DNA of 15,002 bases from Bryobacterales bacterium. GTDB lineage: Bacteria > Cyanobacteriota > Vampirovibrionia > Obscuribacterales > Obscuribacteraceae. The first letter of the stretch is position 1; the number at the start of each line of letters is the position of its first letter. The stretch covers positions 1-15,002 of the forward strand of contig CAJCHQ010000737.1 in the NCBI GenBank assembly GCA_903970295.1, in the 5' to 3' direction. This document shows positions 1-7,021 of this stretch, one piece after another. Below the pieces are notes generated by a model. That model was given only the letters and a program-made list of their open reading frames with translations, was not told the DNA's origin and ran no database searches. A program made the position numbers and the translations under genes.

Positions 1-1340
1 CGATCGGATTCTTCCACAATCAATTTATAGTTTTCTGTGGCGATCTCATCACCCAGACGAGGCTCGCGGCCAAGCAACCCGAAGACATGACCGCCTAGAG
101 TGTTAAATTCTTCATCATTGATATTGAGTGATAATTTGTCGTTCGCTTCGTCAAGCGAAATTTTCGCATCCAAGAGGACCGAGCCATCCGCTTGCTCTTT
201 GATGAAGTCTTCGACTATCTCGTGTTCATCAGCGATATCGCCGACCAGTTCTTCCAACAAGTCTTCGAATGTAACGAGCCCGCGAGTGCCACCATATTCG
301 TCGACCACAATCGCCATGTGTGTTTTCGATTTTTTGAACTCGGTCAGCAAGTCGCCGAGGGTTTTGTTTTCTGGCACGATCAAGACTTTCCGGGCCAATT
401 CGCGCACTTGAGCTGATTCTTTGTGCTCGATGATCGCTCGCAAACCGTCACGAATGTGCACCAGTCCGAAAATGCTATCAAGATCCTCTTCGTAGATCGG
501 AATGCGTGAATGACCCTCGTCCAGAGCCAATTCGACGAATTCGCGCACGGTCGTCGAGGCGGCAACGCAAGCCATATCGGTGCGTGGCGTCATCACTTCG
601 CTGGCGACGGTGTCTGAGAAATCAAAGACGCTGTGCAGCATCTCCTCTTCTTCCGGCTCCAACACGCCTTCCTCGTGACTGGCCGAAACCAGCATTTTCA
701 GCTCTTCTTCCGAATGAACGAAGTGTCTGCGCGAAGGCTCTTCCACGCGCAGAAGTTTGAGAATGAATTCGCAAGAGAAGTTAAGCAGCTTGAGCACCGG
801 CGAAGTCAGCCAGCACCAGTATTCCATCGGTTTGATGATGGCCAGAATGACCGACTCGGCTCGGTCGAATGTCCAGGTTTTAGGAATTAATTCGCCCAGC
901 ACTGTTTGCACGAAAGCAGTAAAACCAAAGGCAATTGCAAAGCAGAGGAAGCGGCTGACATTGAGCGCTTCTTCAGGCCAGTGTCCAGCCACACCGATAA
1001 TACCGATGAATCTCGCCAGGTCATTCGCAAATGTGGCTTCACCGATCGCACCCAGAGCCAATGTGGCGAGCGTTATGCCAAGCTGACAGGCCGAAATAAA
1101 TCGATCAGGGTCATCGAGTGAGCGCTGAGCTAATTGAGCCGGCTTACTACCTTCTTCGGCTAATTGGTCGATTCGTGTCCGGCGCACGCGCGCAAGAGAC
1201 ATTTCGGCAGCGACGAAGAAGCCATTGAGAAAGATCAAAATTGGAATAATAAATATTTGAATGGTTATTCCGCACCGATATTCGGCGCTTAGCTCCTTTG
1301 GCTCATCACTACGGTAAACACACAAAAACCGGCTCGGCAT
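1..1340 (-). CDS. CorC/HlyC-family transporter (CNNM + CBS pair + CorC C-terminal domain), C-terminus cut by window edge
   Basis: Reading the minus strand from 1340 gives about 446 residues with no stop before the window edge. Residues ~27-46 form a hydrophobic segment ending in LNGFFVAAEMSLARVRR, the usual start of the CNNM (DUF21) membrane domain, which runs to about residue 215. EVMTPRTDM begins at ~248, where the CBS pair starts; MAIVVDEYGGTRGLVTFEDL and LLEELVGDIADE mark the second CBS repeat. The CorC_HlyC C-terminal domain (LGGHVFGLLGREPRLGDEI) follows and is cut, probably with a few tens of residues missing. The family is linked to Mg2+/Co2+ efflux or resistance in the inner membrane; older 'hemolysin' names are misleading. 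The start is uncertain: ATG at 1340 is the only in-frame ATG upstream of TM1, but it lacks a Shine-Dalgarno and lies in a terminator-like hairpin. TTG at 1325 is an alternative. Confidence 0.93.
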   Translation of the reverse strand, partial: MPSRFLCVYRSDEPKELSAEYRCGITIQIFIIPILIFLNGFFVAAEMSLARVRRTRIDQLAEEGSKPAQLAQRSLDDPDRFISACQLGITLATLALGAIGEATFANDLARFIGIIGVAGHWPEEALNVSRFLCFAIAFGFTAFVQTVLGELIPKTWTFDRAESVILAIIKPMEYWCWLTSPVLKLLNFSCEFILKLLRVEEPSRRHFVHSEEELKMLVSASHEEGVLEPEEEEMLHSVFDFSDTVASEVMTPRTDMACVAASTTVREFVELALDEGHSRIPIYEEDLDSIFGLVHIRDGLRAIIEHKESAQVRELARKVLIVPENKTLGDLLTEFKKSKTHMAIVVDEYGGTRGLVTFEDLLEELVGDIADEHEIVEDFIKEQADGSVLLDAKISLDEANDKLSLNINDEEFNTLGGHVFGLLGREPRLGDEIATENYKLIVEESD

Positions 1341-1357
1341 CGAATGCTTGGGCCGGC
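1324..1357 (-). terminator. Terminator-like hairpin at the transporter start
   Basis: Plus-strand 1329-1340 (CCGGCTCGGCAT) pairs with 1344-1356 (ATGCTTGGGCCGG) through about 12 pairs, including G-U pairs and one bulged T, around a three-base CGA loop. On the minus strand the 3' arm is followed directly by TTTTTGTGTGTTT (1328 downwards), the pattern of a Rho-independent terminator. No minus-strand gene lies within 300 bases upstream for it to end. It may end a small RNA, act as an attenuator in the transporter leader, or be chance pairing. The plus-strand side lacks a U-run. Confidence 0.5.
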
Positions 1358-1664
1358 TGGTTAAAATGAGTCTTTAAAGATGCCAAAATCGCCTGCGAAC
1401 ACCATTGGGGAGGTTCGTCGGATTGCGTCTGATTGCTACTACTATGCGGATCTTCCATTGTCTAGACAGCTGAACTACGCTGGCGAGCGCAGTGTGAGAA
1501 TAAAATTGATCCTACCATAACGGGCCCGCACCAATTGGGCTTGACTGAGACTGCCGTTACCAAATTTGGCGGCCGAGATGACCTTGCCAAGGAATCATTA
1601 CTTGCCAAGGTGTGCTCCAGTGCAGCCATGCGATAATTTGCCCGGGAAAAGAGATAAAACCGAG
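1341..1664. other. Intergenic gap with leader-like and dyad sequences
   Basis: About 325 bases separate the divergent transporter and secreted-protein genes. I find no convincing protein, tRNA or known riboswitch on either strand. What can be seen is the terminator-like hairpin at its edge, a perfect TCTTTAAAGA palindrome (1371-1380), a weak CGAAC...GTTCG stem near 1397-1418, and two copies of CTTGCCAAGG (1583-1592 and 1601-1610). The length is unusual for this compact region and would suit a regulated leader or small RNA, but this is inference. Confidence 0.5.
1583..1610. repeat. Two direct copies of the dyad CTTGCCAAGG
   Basis: The ten bases CTTGCCAAGG occur at 1583-1592 and again at 1601-1610, 18 bases apart. 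Each contains an inverted repeat (CTTG-C-CAAG), and the first extends to CCTTGCCAAGG. They lie 55-82 bases upstream of the ATG at 1665. Tandem dyads in this position suit a dimeric regulator, but no regulator is identified. Confidence 0.55.
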
Positions 1665-2132
1665 ATGCGCAAAGAGTTGTCGGCAATTTTCGTCGCCGTC
1701 GTTTTGATCGAATCATCGTCTGCTGTTTGCTTTGCTGGCAATCAAGAGGTACTTTTGCGCGTCATGCCCGTTTCTGCCTGGGGCGCTATTCAGACCGACG
1801 TTCGAGACTGTCACGCTGTTGGAGCGCGAGCGTCCAATAGTAGTGCCAAGCGAATAGACTCGACCGCTCGCGCCGCCAGCAAAGATTTCGAGCGAACGAT
1901 CAACTTCTTCAACTTCGCCACGAAGCAATTGAGCAAAGAGGGCGGCAAACGCCTTGGCGAGTCTCAACTCTGGTTGGCCAGTCTTTTCAAATCAAAGCCG
2001 CCACCGCATGTGATTGCTCCAGCTGCGCCCATCAGCACTGTAAACAGAATCAGTCATGCTCAAGCTATATCAGGCAAACATCCTCTCTGGTTGCTGCCCA
2101 ACGGTCGACTCAAATCGGTCACTCTGCGCTAG
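1665..2132 (+). CDS. Small secreted protein, unknown function
   Basis: The 155-residue product begins with an apparent signal peptide (MRKELSAIFVAVVLIESSSA, with VCFA ending at residue ~24 as a likely cleavage site). I chose ATG 1665 over the frame's earlier ATG at 1566 because it puts the signal peptide at the N-terminus; the Shine-Dalgarno is weak (AAGAGAT, about 11 bases upstream). The mature part has a basic, Ser/Ala-rich middle, an amphipathic stretch (FERTINFFNFATKQLSKEGGK) and a Pro-rich tail. I recognise no domain. Its 3' end overlaps the convergent membrane gene by 14 bases. Opposite-strand frames here lack comparable signals, so this is the preferred reading. Confidence 0.6.
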   Translation: MRKELSAIFVAVVLIESSSAVCFAGNQEVLLRVMPVSAWGAIQTDVRDCHAVGARASNSSAKRIDSTARAASKDFERTINFFNFATKQLSKEGGKRLGESQLWLASLFKSKPPPHVIAPAAPISTVNRISHAQAISGKHPLWLLPNGRLKSVTLR

Positions 2133-2859
2133 CCCGCCACACCTGAGCCAACATGATGGCGTTAATCGTGTTGGCGAGAAACATCGCTAGTGGCACAAAA
2201 ATAATGCCAAACACTGTCAGGGCAGGCAATACAACTGCCAGCCAGAAGATGCCGACACCCAGAAGCCAGGCCGTAAAATACTCTTTTGGCCGGCGCATCA
2301 AGCGGCTGAGCGCCTGACTGACAGACAAAGCCGACAGTACTTTCTCGTTCTCGGCGAAATTGACCATCAGTAGAGGAAAGAAGAAACTAGTCGTAAAAGC
2401 CGTGATGGAGAGGGAGAAAGCGGTTGTCAGAAACCAGACTTTGAAGTGCGGCGAAAAAGGATCGATCAAACCATATTTGCCACCGATCATCAAAGAAACA
2501 GTGGCTACAGTGGCCATGACCATTAATTGTCCGGTCAGAATTGCCAGCCAAGTTAATCCTGTGACGATCAACTCCAGCCAGTCGTCCCAGTTCGGCAGCC
2601 CTCGGCTAGTGCCTTTGACGACGATGCGCATTACTCTCAATGTGTAGCCCTGGACAACCGACCAGAGTAAAAACGCGATGGGCAGCAGTGGCAAAAAGAA
2701 TTTTAAAGATAATAAAAGCAGCAATGCTGTGCAGATAAGCAACGAGCCCAGCGCTGTTTTGAATTTCCATTCCGGGTCCTGGAAATAAAAGCGCAGGGCT
2801 TCATTGGGATCTAAGCCAGGGGCTGAGGATCTTGGTCTAGCGCTCGGGCGGCTTGTCAT
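2119..2859 (-). CDS. DUF4013-type multi-pass membrane protein
   Basis: The 246-residue protein has a short basic, Ser/Pro-rich cytoplasmic head (1-30) and about six hydrophobic segments (roughly 36-50, 54-70, 100-125, 140-168, 198-218 and 218-240). The segment 71-94, GYTLRVMRIVVKGTSRGLPN followed by WDDW, matches the recurring 'GY..r..r.v..G...LP.W..W' signature of DUF4013 proteins, whose function is unknown. The ATG overlaps the last base of the surE stop (TAATG), so the two are probably co-transcribed and translationally coupled. The 3' end overlaps the opposite-strand secreted-protein gene. Confidence 0.82.
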   Translation of the reverse strand: MTSRPSARPRSSAPGLDPNEALRFYFQDPEWKFKTALGSLLICTALLLLLSLKFFLPLLPIAFLLWSVVQGYTLRVMRIVVKGTSRGLPNWDDWLELIVTGLTWLAILTGQLMVMATVATVSLMIGGKYGLIDPFSPHFKVWFLTTAFSLSITAFTTSFFFPLLMVNFAENEKVLSALSVSQALSRLMRRPKEYFTAWLLGVGIFWLAVVLPALTVFGIIFVPLAMFLANTINAIMLAQVWRASAE

Positions 2860-3704
2860 TACTTGTCTTCGGCAGATTGAGCCAAGTGGTGCCCGGCTTT
2901 TTTGTGAGCGACTTCTTGTCTTTCCACCAGGTTTTGCATTTCGCTCAGAAGAGTGAGCTTCTCCATGGTCTTTCGATCGGTCATATTGAAAGAGACCGGC
3001 GTAATCGAAGCCCAGTTGTTGAGAACCGCCCAGACATCGCTATTTTCCGCCTCTTCACTCTCGAGAGCGTGACCGGTGAGCCAGTAATAGACGCGCCCGC
3101 GCGGATCGGTTCGTTTTTCGAAATGGTCGTCATAAAGACGCACACCCAGCTCTGTGATGGCGGCGCCGCGCAGTTGGTCGTAAGGGACATTAGGAATGTT
3201 GATATTGAGCAGGCTGCGATTACTCAAATGGGCTTTGGGAAAGACATCCAAAAGTCTCTGGATGACATGGGCGGCAGTGTCGAAGTGATTGATCATCTTG
3301 TCGTCTACCATCTGGCTAACAGCGATACTGGGAATATTCAGAAACGCCCCCTCCATGGCTGCAGCCACGGTACCCGAATAGAGCAATTCACTGCCTAGAT
3401 TGGAGCCGTGATTAATGCCTGAAATGACGATATCCGGTCTTTCTTCGAGAATTTCCATCACCGCTAATTTGACGCAATCGCTGGGAGTGCCCGTGGTTAG
3501 CCAGGCGCCCTTGACATTGCCGGGTGGTGTCACTTTTTCTACCCGCAATGGCTTATGCAGAGTCAGAGAATGACCTGTGGCACTCCTCTCGCGCTCCGGC
3601 GCAACGACGTAAACTTCGTTGCTCGGTTTTCGCGCCAACCACTCGGCCAGGACGCGAATTCCTTCGGCATGGATGCCGTCGTCGTTTGAGATGAGGATTT
3701 TCAA
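2859..3704 (-). CDS. surE: 5'/3'-nucleotidase SurE
   Basis: SurE removes phosphate from nucleoside 5'- and 3'-monophosphates in the cytoplasm (EC 3.1.3.5) using a divalent metal. The 281-residue product opens MKILISNDDGIHAEGI, with metal ligands D8 and D9. S41 lies in RERSATGHS, and N98 in SGINHGSNLGSELLYSGTV, giving the full SurE metal site. E. coli SurE has about 253 residues; the extra length here is a charged tail after ~245 (LVERQEVAHKKAGHHLAQ). The start is TTG at 3704, supported by GGAG seven bases upstream (3715-3712) and by the family N-terminus beginning there. It is first in a two-gene unit with the DUF4013 protein. Confidence 0.97.
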   Translation of the reverse strand: MKILISNDDGIHAEGIRVLAEWLARKPSNEVYVVAPERERSATGHSLTLHKPLRVEKVTPPGNVKGAWLTTGTPSDCVKLAVMEILEERPDIVISGINHGSNLGSELLYSGTVAAAMEGAFLNIPSIAVSQMVDDKMINHFDTAAHVIQRLLDVFPKAHLSNRSLLNINIPNVPYDQLRGAAITELGVRLYDDHFEKRTDPRGRVYYWLTGHALESEEAENSDVWAVLNNWASITPVSFNMTDRKTMEKLTLLSEMQNLVERQEVAHKKAGHHLAQSAEDK

Positions 3705-3864
3705 AAGGTTTCTCCATGAAAATTAGAGCAGCAACAAAGCATTTTACAGAATCTTCGCTTATGGCTTGCTATTCTGAAGATGGATGGTTTTTCCACAGGG
3801 GAGCGGACTTGTGCCTGGCGGGTTCCGTTGGCCAACGCTGAGCAATTTTTAATTGGAGCCGGAT
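3705..3864. promoter_or_regulatory. Divergent intergenic region with a 12-bp perfect palindrome
   Basis: About 160 bases separate surE (-) and the Clp-N gene (+), so both promoters should lie here. CGTTGGCCAACG at 3826-3837 is a perfect 12-base palindrome, 27 bases upstream of the Clp-N start, and could be an operator. TTTACA (3743-3748) and TATTCT (3770-3775) resemble promoter boxes but are 21 bases apart, so I do not call a promoter. The Clp-N Shine-Dalgarno GGAG is at 3855-3858. Confidence 0.4.
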
Positions 3865-5016
3865 ATGTTTGATGCTGTTTTCGAAAGAAGTGGTGAATCT
3901 CTTTTACGCGTTGTTCATGATGCGCTCGACCAGTGTGCGATTCTCAAACATCGCTGGGTTTGCACCGAGCATTTGCTTCTGGTTTTAGCCAAGGATCTCG
4001 AAGAAGGACGTGATGACGTCGCCACTCAAGCCTTGCGCTCGATGAATATCACCGGAGAAGCGGCTAAACGCGAAGTGCTCGAAAGATTGCGGGAGAAAGA
4101 AACCGAACCGTTGTTTACCGATCGACCGGATCACGTTGATGGTCTGCAAGAAAGAGTAATGCAAATTTCTCCTGCGCCCGAATCAATAAAACCGGCTTTC
4201 AGTCAAGTCGTCATGCAGGCGTTTCAGCGGGCCGAAGAATATTCTATTTTTTTGGGTCAATTCGAAGTCGAGCCGGAGCACTTGCTTCTTGCTATTTTCG
4301 ATTTGCCAGAAGCTGGAGCAATCAAAGTCTTTGAAGAATTGAGCGCGAATTTAATTTTCCTGCGCCGCCAGATTCTCCATATTCTCGCCGCTGAATCTTC
4401 CGCTAATGAGAGTGTTCCGGGCTTTCGGACAATTGTAAAACAAGGTATGGCTGAATTAGTGGGCAAATATCAGAGCTGTGTCAATGGGCTCAACGAGCTT
4501 TCAGTGCGCAGTCGCAATCCCATGATTCATACGATCGGTCGGCCTCAGCTCGTGCACATGGTCTGTGTCAGTTACCTGGGCGACTTTCTCTCGACTCAAG
4601 TGGCATTTCAGCGGTATCTCCTGGAAGAGAGTCTGAAAGCGCTCGGCGATCGCGTCGGCAACCTGGATAAAGAGTTAACCGCGAGCATAGTGTCGAGTGG
4701 CGCCCAAAATTTGCGCGCGGATGTGCGTTCGACGATCGAACATCTGTGGTGCAATGAATACAGACTGCTCAATCAAATGCTCGATGATGCCGAACACGAT
4801 CTAATCGGCAGCGTGATTGAAGACTTGTGGTGGGCGCAGAGCGAAGAGATCGCTTTGCATGGACTTTTCGATGAAGCGCTCGATGATCATCGCCGCAAAC
4901 ATTTGCTCAGCTTGCAAAAACGTCGCATGGAAGTGGCACAGCGTCTGACCAATCTGCGTAATCGGCTTGACGAGACGATTCGCCAGTGTTTCGTTAAGCA
5001 TCCGATTTCAGCGTAA
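3865..5016 (+). CDS. Stand-alone double Clp N-domain protein (no ATPase)
   Basis: The 383-residue product holds two Clp-N repeats: residues ~6-75 (with VCTEHLLLVLAKD) and ~110-171 (PAFSQVVMQAFQRAEEYSIF, VEPEHLLLAIFDLPEAGAIK). This is the substrate- and adaptor-binding module at the front of ClpA/ClpC/ClpB. No Walker A or B motif or AAA+ region follows. Residues ~185-383 are mostly predicted helix, rich in Leu, Arg and Glu, with coiled-coil character near 340-375. ATG 3865 is chosen because GGAG (3855-3858) lies six bases upstream; an in-frame TTG at 3853 would overlap that site. A likely role is a Clp adaptor, decoy or stress protein in the cytoplasm, which is inference. ClpS is unrelated in fold. 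The gene stands alone between divergent and convergent neighbours. Confidence 0.87.
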   Translation: MFDAVFERSGESLLRVVHDALDQCAILKHRWVCTEHLLLVLAKDLEEGRDDVATQALRSMNITGEAAKREVLERLREKETEPLFTDRPDHVDGLQERVMQISPAPESIKPAFSQVVMQAFQRAEEYSIFLGQFEVEPEHLLLAIFDLPEAGAIKVFEELSANLIFLRRQILHILAAESSANESVPGFRTIVKQGMAELVGKYQSCVNGLNELSVRSRNPMIHTIGRPQLVHMVCVSYLGDFLSTQVAFQRYLLEESLKALGDRVGNLDKELTASIVSSGAQNLRADVRSTIEHLWCNEYRLLNQMLDDAEHDLIGSVIEDLWWAQSEEIALHGLFDEALDDHRRKHLLSLQKRRMEVAQRLTNLRNRLDETIRQCFVKHPISA

Positions 5017-5057
5017 AAAGTCAGAGAAAGGCTCAGCAATTTTTCACGCGTCAGCAA

Positions 5058-5528
5058 TCAATGCAGAATGAACGGACATTTGATGCAGAAAGCTTTGGCG
5101 AATGTGACGCGGTTACCGTTGATATCAAAACCTTGTTGAACGCTGCAGCTGAGCGTTGAACCGCAGTCCGGACATTCCAGTTCACGCCCCCCGTCGAGAA
5201 TGGCATTGGCTATTTGATCGGCGATTTGCTTATTGTATGCGGCTGAATCTTTGACTTTGTTTGTGCTTGCCCGCGCTTCGACTTCTTGTAAATAGACAGG
5301 CTCGATATTCAAAGCTTTGGCGAGCAGTTGCCGGTCGCTTGCCGACAACCATGTTTCTAAACCTGCTTCCAGGTCTTCGATGCGGCTAACCTGAAAGCGG
5401 CAGGTTTGGGCTAACTCGCCCACTGTCATATTTCTGAATTCGCGCAGCTGAAAAATTCGTCTGGCTAAAGTCGGCTCTAATCTGGTGCGAAAATCGCGAG
5501 GCAGAGACTTGAATTGTTTGGATGCCAT
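5058..5528 (-). CDS. XRE-type HTH protein with C-terminal zinc ribbon
   Basis: The 156-residue product has an N-terminal helix-turn-helix region (~24-82): LARRIFQLREFRNMTVGELA, then QVSRIEDLEAGLETW, the usual XRE pattern of a short helix pair followed by 'I..lE.G'. The tail has CPDCG (C119, C122) and CIKC (C148, C151), a probable four-cysteine zinc site, with a spare C128. It is probably a cytoplasmic DNA-binding regulator. ATG 5528 has only a weak GGA nine bases upstream. The gene is divergent from the NurA gene and may regulate it or itself; that is inference from position. Its 3' end is 41 bases from the Clp-N gene. Confidence 0.8.
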   Translation of the reverse strand: MASKQFKSLPRDFRTRLEPTLARRIFQLREFRNMTVGELAQTCRFQVSRIEDLEAGLETWLSASDRQLLAKALNIEPVYLQEVEARASTNKVKDSAAYNKQIADQIANAILDGGRELECPDCGSTLSCSVQQGFDINGNRVTFAKAFCIKCPFILH

Positions 5529-5557
5529 TTCTAAATCCGGAATGCCAATGAAAAGCC

Positions 5558-5587
5558 ATTATAGCTTAGAGTTTGCGTGCGGGAAGC
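5558..5587 (-). promoter_or_regulatory. Candidate promoter of the HTH/zinc-ribbon gene
   Basis: A perfect -10 hexamer, TATAAT, reads on the minus strand at 5563-5558, about 30 bases upstream of the ATG. The -35 region is poor: TTCCCG at a 16-base spacing matches three of six positions. Activation by a regulator, or use of the -10 mainly, would fit. Confidence 0.45.
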
Positions 5588-5656
5588 GATGTTTTCGGAT
5601 TTGCGCTAGCCTTATATTTGAAGAACGTTTTAGACACACGAGGTGCCGCAGGCATA

Positions 5657-6847
5657 ATGCTCGACTTCAATAAACTGATGCAGCAGATTGATAGCGTCAG
5701 CAAAGATAGCTTCCTAGATCAAGACGAGCAGAGAGACACGTTTGTCGCCGCTGTTCAAGCATTCGATCAGGCTGGTCAAGACAACGCGCAGTATCTCGCT
5801 TGTCTGGAGGAAAACGCCGCCACAGTTTTGTGGCCGCTGGCTCGCCCGTTAGATACACTGGCTGATCGTTTTTCGATCCCGCGCCAGAAAAATGCGGTGA
5901 CTGTGGTCGGTGTGGATGGCTCGCAAATCATGCCCAGTCACCATGAAGTGCACACTTGCTATTTGCTCAACATCGGCTCCGCGATCATTTCTTATGATTC
6001 GGTGCACAAGCCTGTTTTAGAGTCAGTGCCGCGCCTCTATCATCGACGAGACGATCTCTACCCTTTGATTGATCGAAGAAGGTTTCATATTGACGAATTA
6101 TATGTATCGCTCGAGCGGACCTTATTGGAATTGCAAACCCTGGCTGAGCTTGCTGTTGCCAGTCAGGAGCGGGGATTACCGGTGGTGGCGATGGTTGATG
6201 GCTCGCTCATCCCCTGGTCAGTTGAGAAATTGCCGCCGCAGTATCAAGAAAATTATCTCGACCGAATGAACGTTGCCCTCTCAGCTTTCAAAGATCATTC
6301 GCTGCCGCTGCTTGGATATCTCAGCAATAGCCGCGCCACTGATGTCGTCAATACTCTGCGTGTGTCAATTTGCCCCTACGACTACAGCGATTGTCGTAAG
6401 CACTGCGGCACACTCAATGAGGAAGATTTTCCTTGTTCTAAGATTTGGCCGCTCTCTGATCGCACACTCTTCTCGTCTCAATTGGCGGAAAGTGAGCGCT
6501 CGTGCGCTTTTGTTTCTGCGGCCAGTGTGTGTAAGATGATGCCAATCGACCAGCGTATATGCTTCGCGTATCTGAACGTGGGTCCGGAGATCGCCCGCGT
6601 AGAATTTCCTCGATGGCTTTATGATGCTCAAGACGATTTTCAGTTTTCCTTGCAAACGACTGTTGCTCAGGTTCAAAAAGGCATGGGCTATCCGGTTTGT
6701 CTGTCGGAAGCGCACCATTTAGCAGTGATTCGTGGAGCCGACCGCGATCAGTTCTATCAGCTGATGGCCAGTCATATGATCGATCTGGGATTGCCCCGTG
6801 TTCGCACCAGCCTGAAGGAGAGCCGCAAGCGCATTGGCTTCGTTTGA
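5657..6847 (+). CDS. NurA-domain nuclease with four-cysteine insert
   Basis: The 396-residue protein matches the NurA fold, a Mn-dependent 5'-3' exonuclease/endonuclease of DNA-end resection. VVGVDGSQI (D87) and VAMVDGSLIPW (D181) are the two catalytic acidic motifs. Downstream signatures are YLSNSRATDVVN (~221-232), EIARVEFPRW (~311-320) and GYPVCLSEAHHLAVIRGADR (~344-363). Between them lie C239, C246, C250 and C260 (CPYDYSDCRKHC then C), a likely metal or Fe-S site that I associate with cyanobacterial NurA-like proteins. ATG 5657 is preferred to the in-frame TTG at 5573: it begins the domain-like sequence and has AGG four bases and GAGGTG eleven bases upstream. NurA normally works with the HerA translocase; none is in this window. 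The gene is divergent from the HTH/zinc-ribbon gene. Confidence 0.88.
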   Translation: MLDFNKLMQQIDSVSKDSFLDQDEQRDTFVAAVQAFDQAGQDNAQYLACLEENAATVLWPLARPLDTLADRFSIPRQKNAVTVVGVDGSQIMPSHHEVHTCYLLNIGSAIISYDSVHKPVLESVPRLYHRRDDLYPLIDRRRFHIDELYVSLERTLLELQTLAELAVASQERGLPVVAMVDGSLIPWSVEKLPPQYQENYLDRMNVALSAFKDHSLPLLGYLSNSRATDVVNTLRVSICPYDYSDCRKHCGTLNEEDFPCSKIWPLSDRTLFSSQLAESERSCAFVSAASVCKMMPIDQRICFAYLNVGPEIARVEFPRWLYDAQDDFQFSLQTTVAQVQKGMGYPVCLSEAHHLAVIRGADRDQFYQLMASHMIDLGLPRVRTSLKESRKRIGFV

Positions 6848-6943
6848 ATGAATTTGTCTGTTAAATGTGGTATTTTAGTGCCCATTCGCCGCCACCACGG
6901 CACGATGATCATCTTGCGTAGATTCGGCAAACGATTGCGGTAA
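6848..6943 (+). CDS. Possible 31-residue basic peptide after the NurA stop
   Basis: An ATG follows the NurA stop TGA directly, in the same frame, and opens 31 codons ending at TAA (6941-6943). The product is MNLSVKCGILVPIRRHHGTM then IILRRFGKRLR, very basic. It could be a coupled small protein, a read-through extension of NurA, or chance; I see no separate Shine-Dalgarno. The remaining bases to 7021 hold only a promoter candidate. Confidence 0.2.
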   Translation: MNLSVKCGILVPIRRHHGTMIILRRFGKRLR

Positions 6944-6968
6944 ACCGGTGGCCGAAGCAAGTATTTAG

Positions 6969-6997
6969 TTGACGGTTGCAAAGCACACGATTACTCT
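6969..6997 (+). promoter_or_regulatory. Candidate promoter of the 268-residue protein
   Basis: TTGACG (6969-6974, five of six matches to the -35 consensus) is followed after 17 bases by TACTCT (6992-6997, three of six). The predicted transcript would begin about 20 bases before the ATG at 7022. Confidence 0.4.
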
Positions 6998-7021
6998 CTT
7001 ACCAACTTCGAAAAGAAGCAA

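Noticed and set aside
1441..1490. tRNA-like stretch on the minus strand (GCGTAGTTCAGCTG)
   Set aside because: It resembles a D-arm, but the D-stem does not pair properly and no T-arm or acceptor closure follows at the right distance.
1324..1664. M-box (Mg2+) riboswitch upstream of the transporter
   Set aside because: The gene type invites it, but I could not find the conserved M-box sequence blocks on the minus strand.
2853..3398. Plus-strand frame of 181 codons opposite surE
   Set aside because: surE is unambiguous on the other strand, and this frame has no ribosome binding site or recognisable domain.
5017..5057. Terminator between the convergent Clp-N and HTH genes
   Set aside because: A T-run is present at 5040-5044 but no stable stem precedes it.
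3865..6847. Defence island around the Clp-N, HTH and NurA genes
   Set aside because: There is no transposase, integrase, toxin or second effector, and neighbours are housekeeping-like; adjacency alone is not enough.
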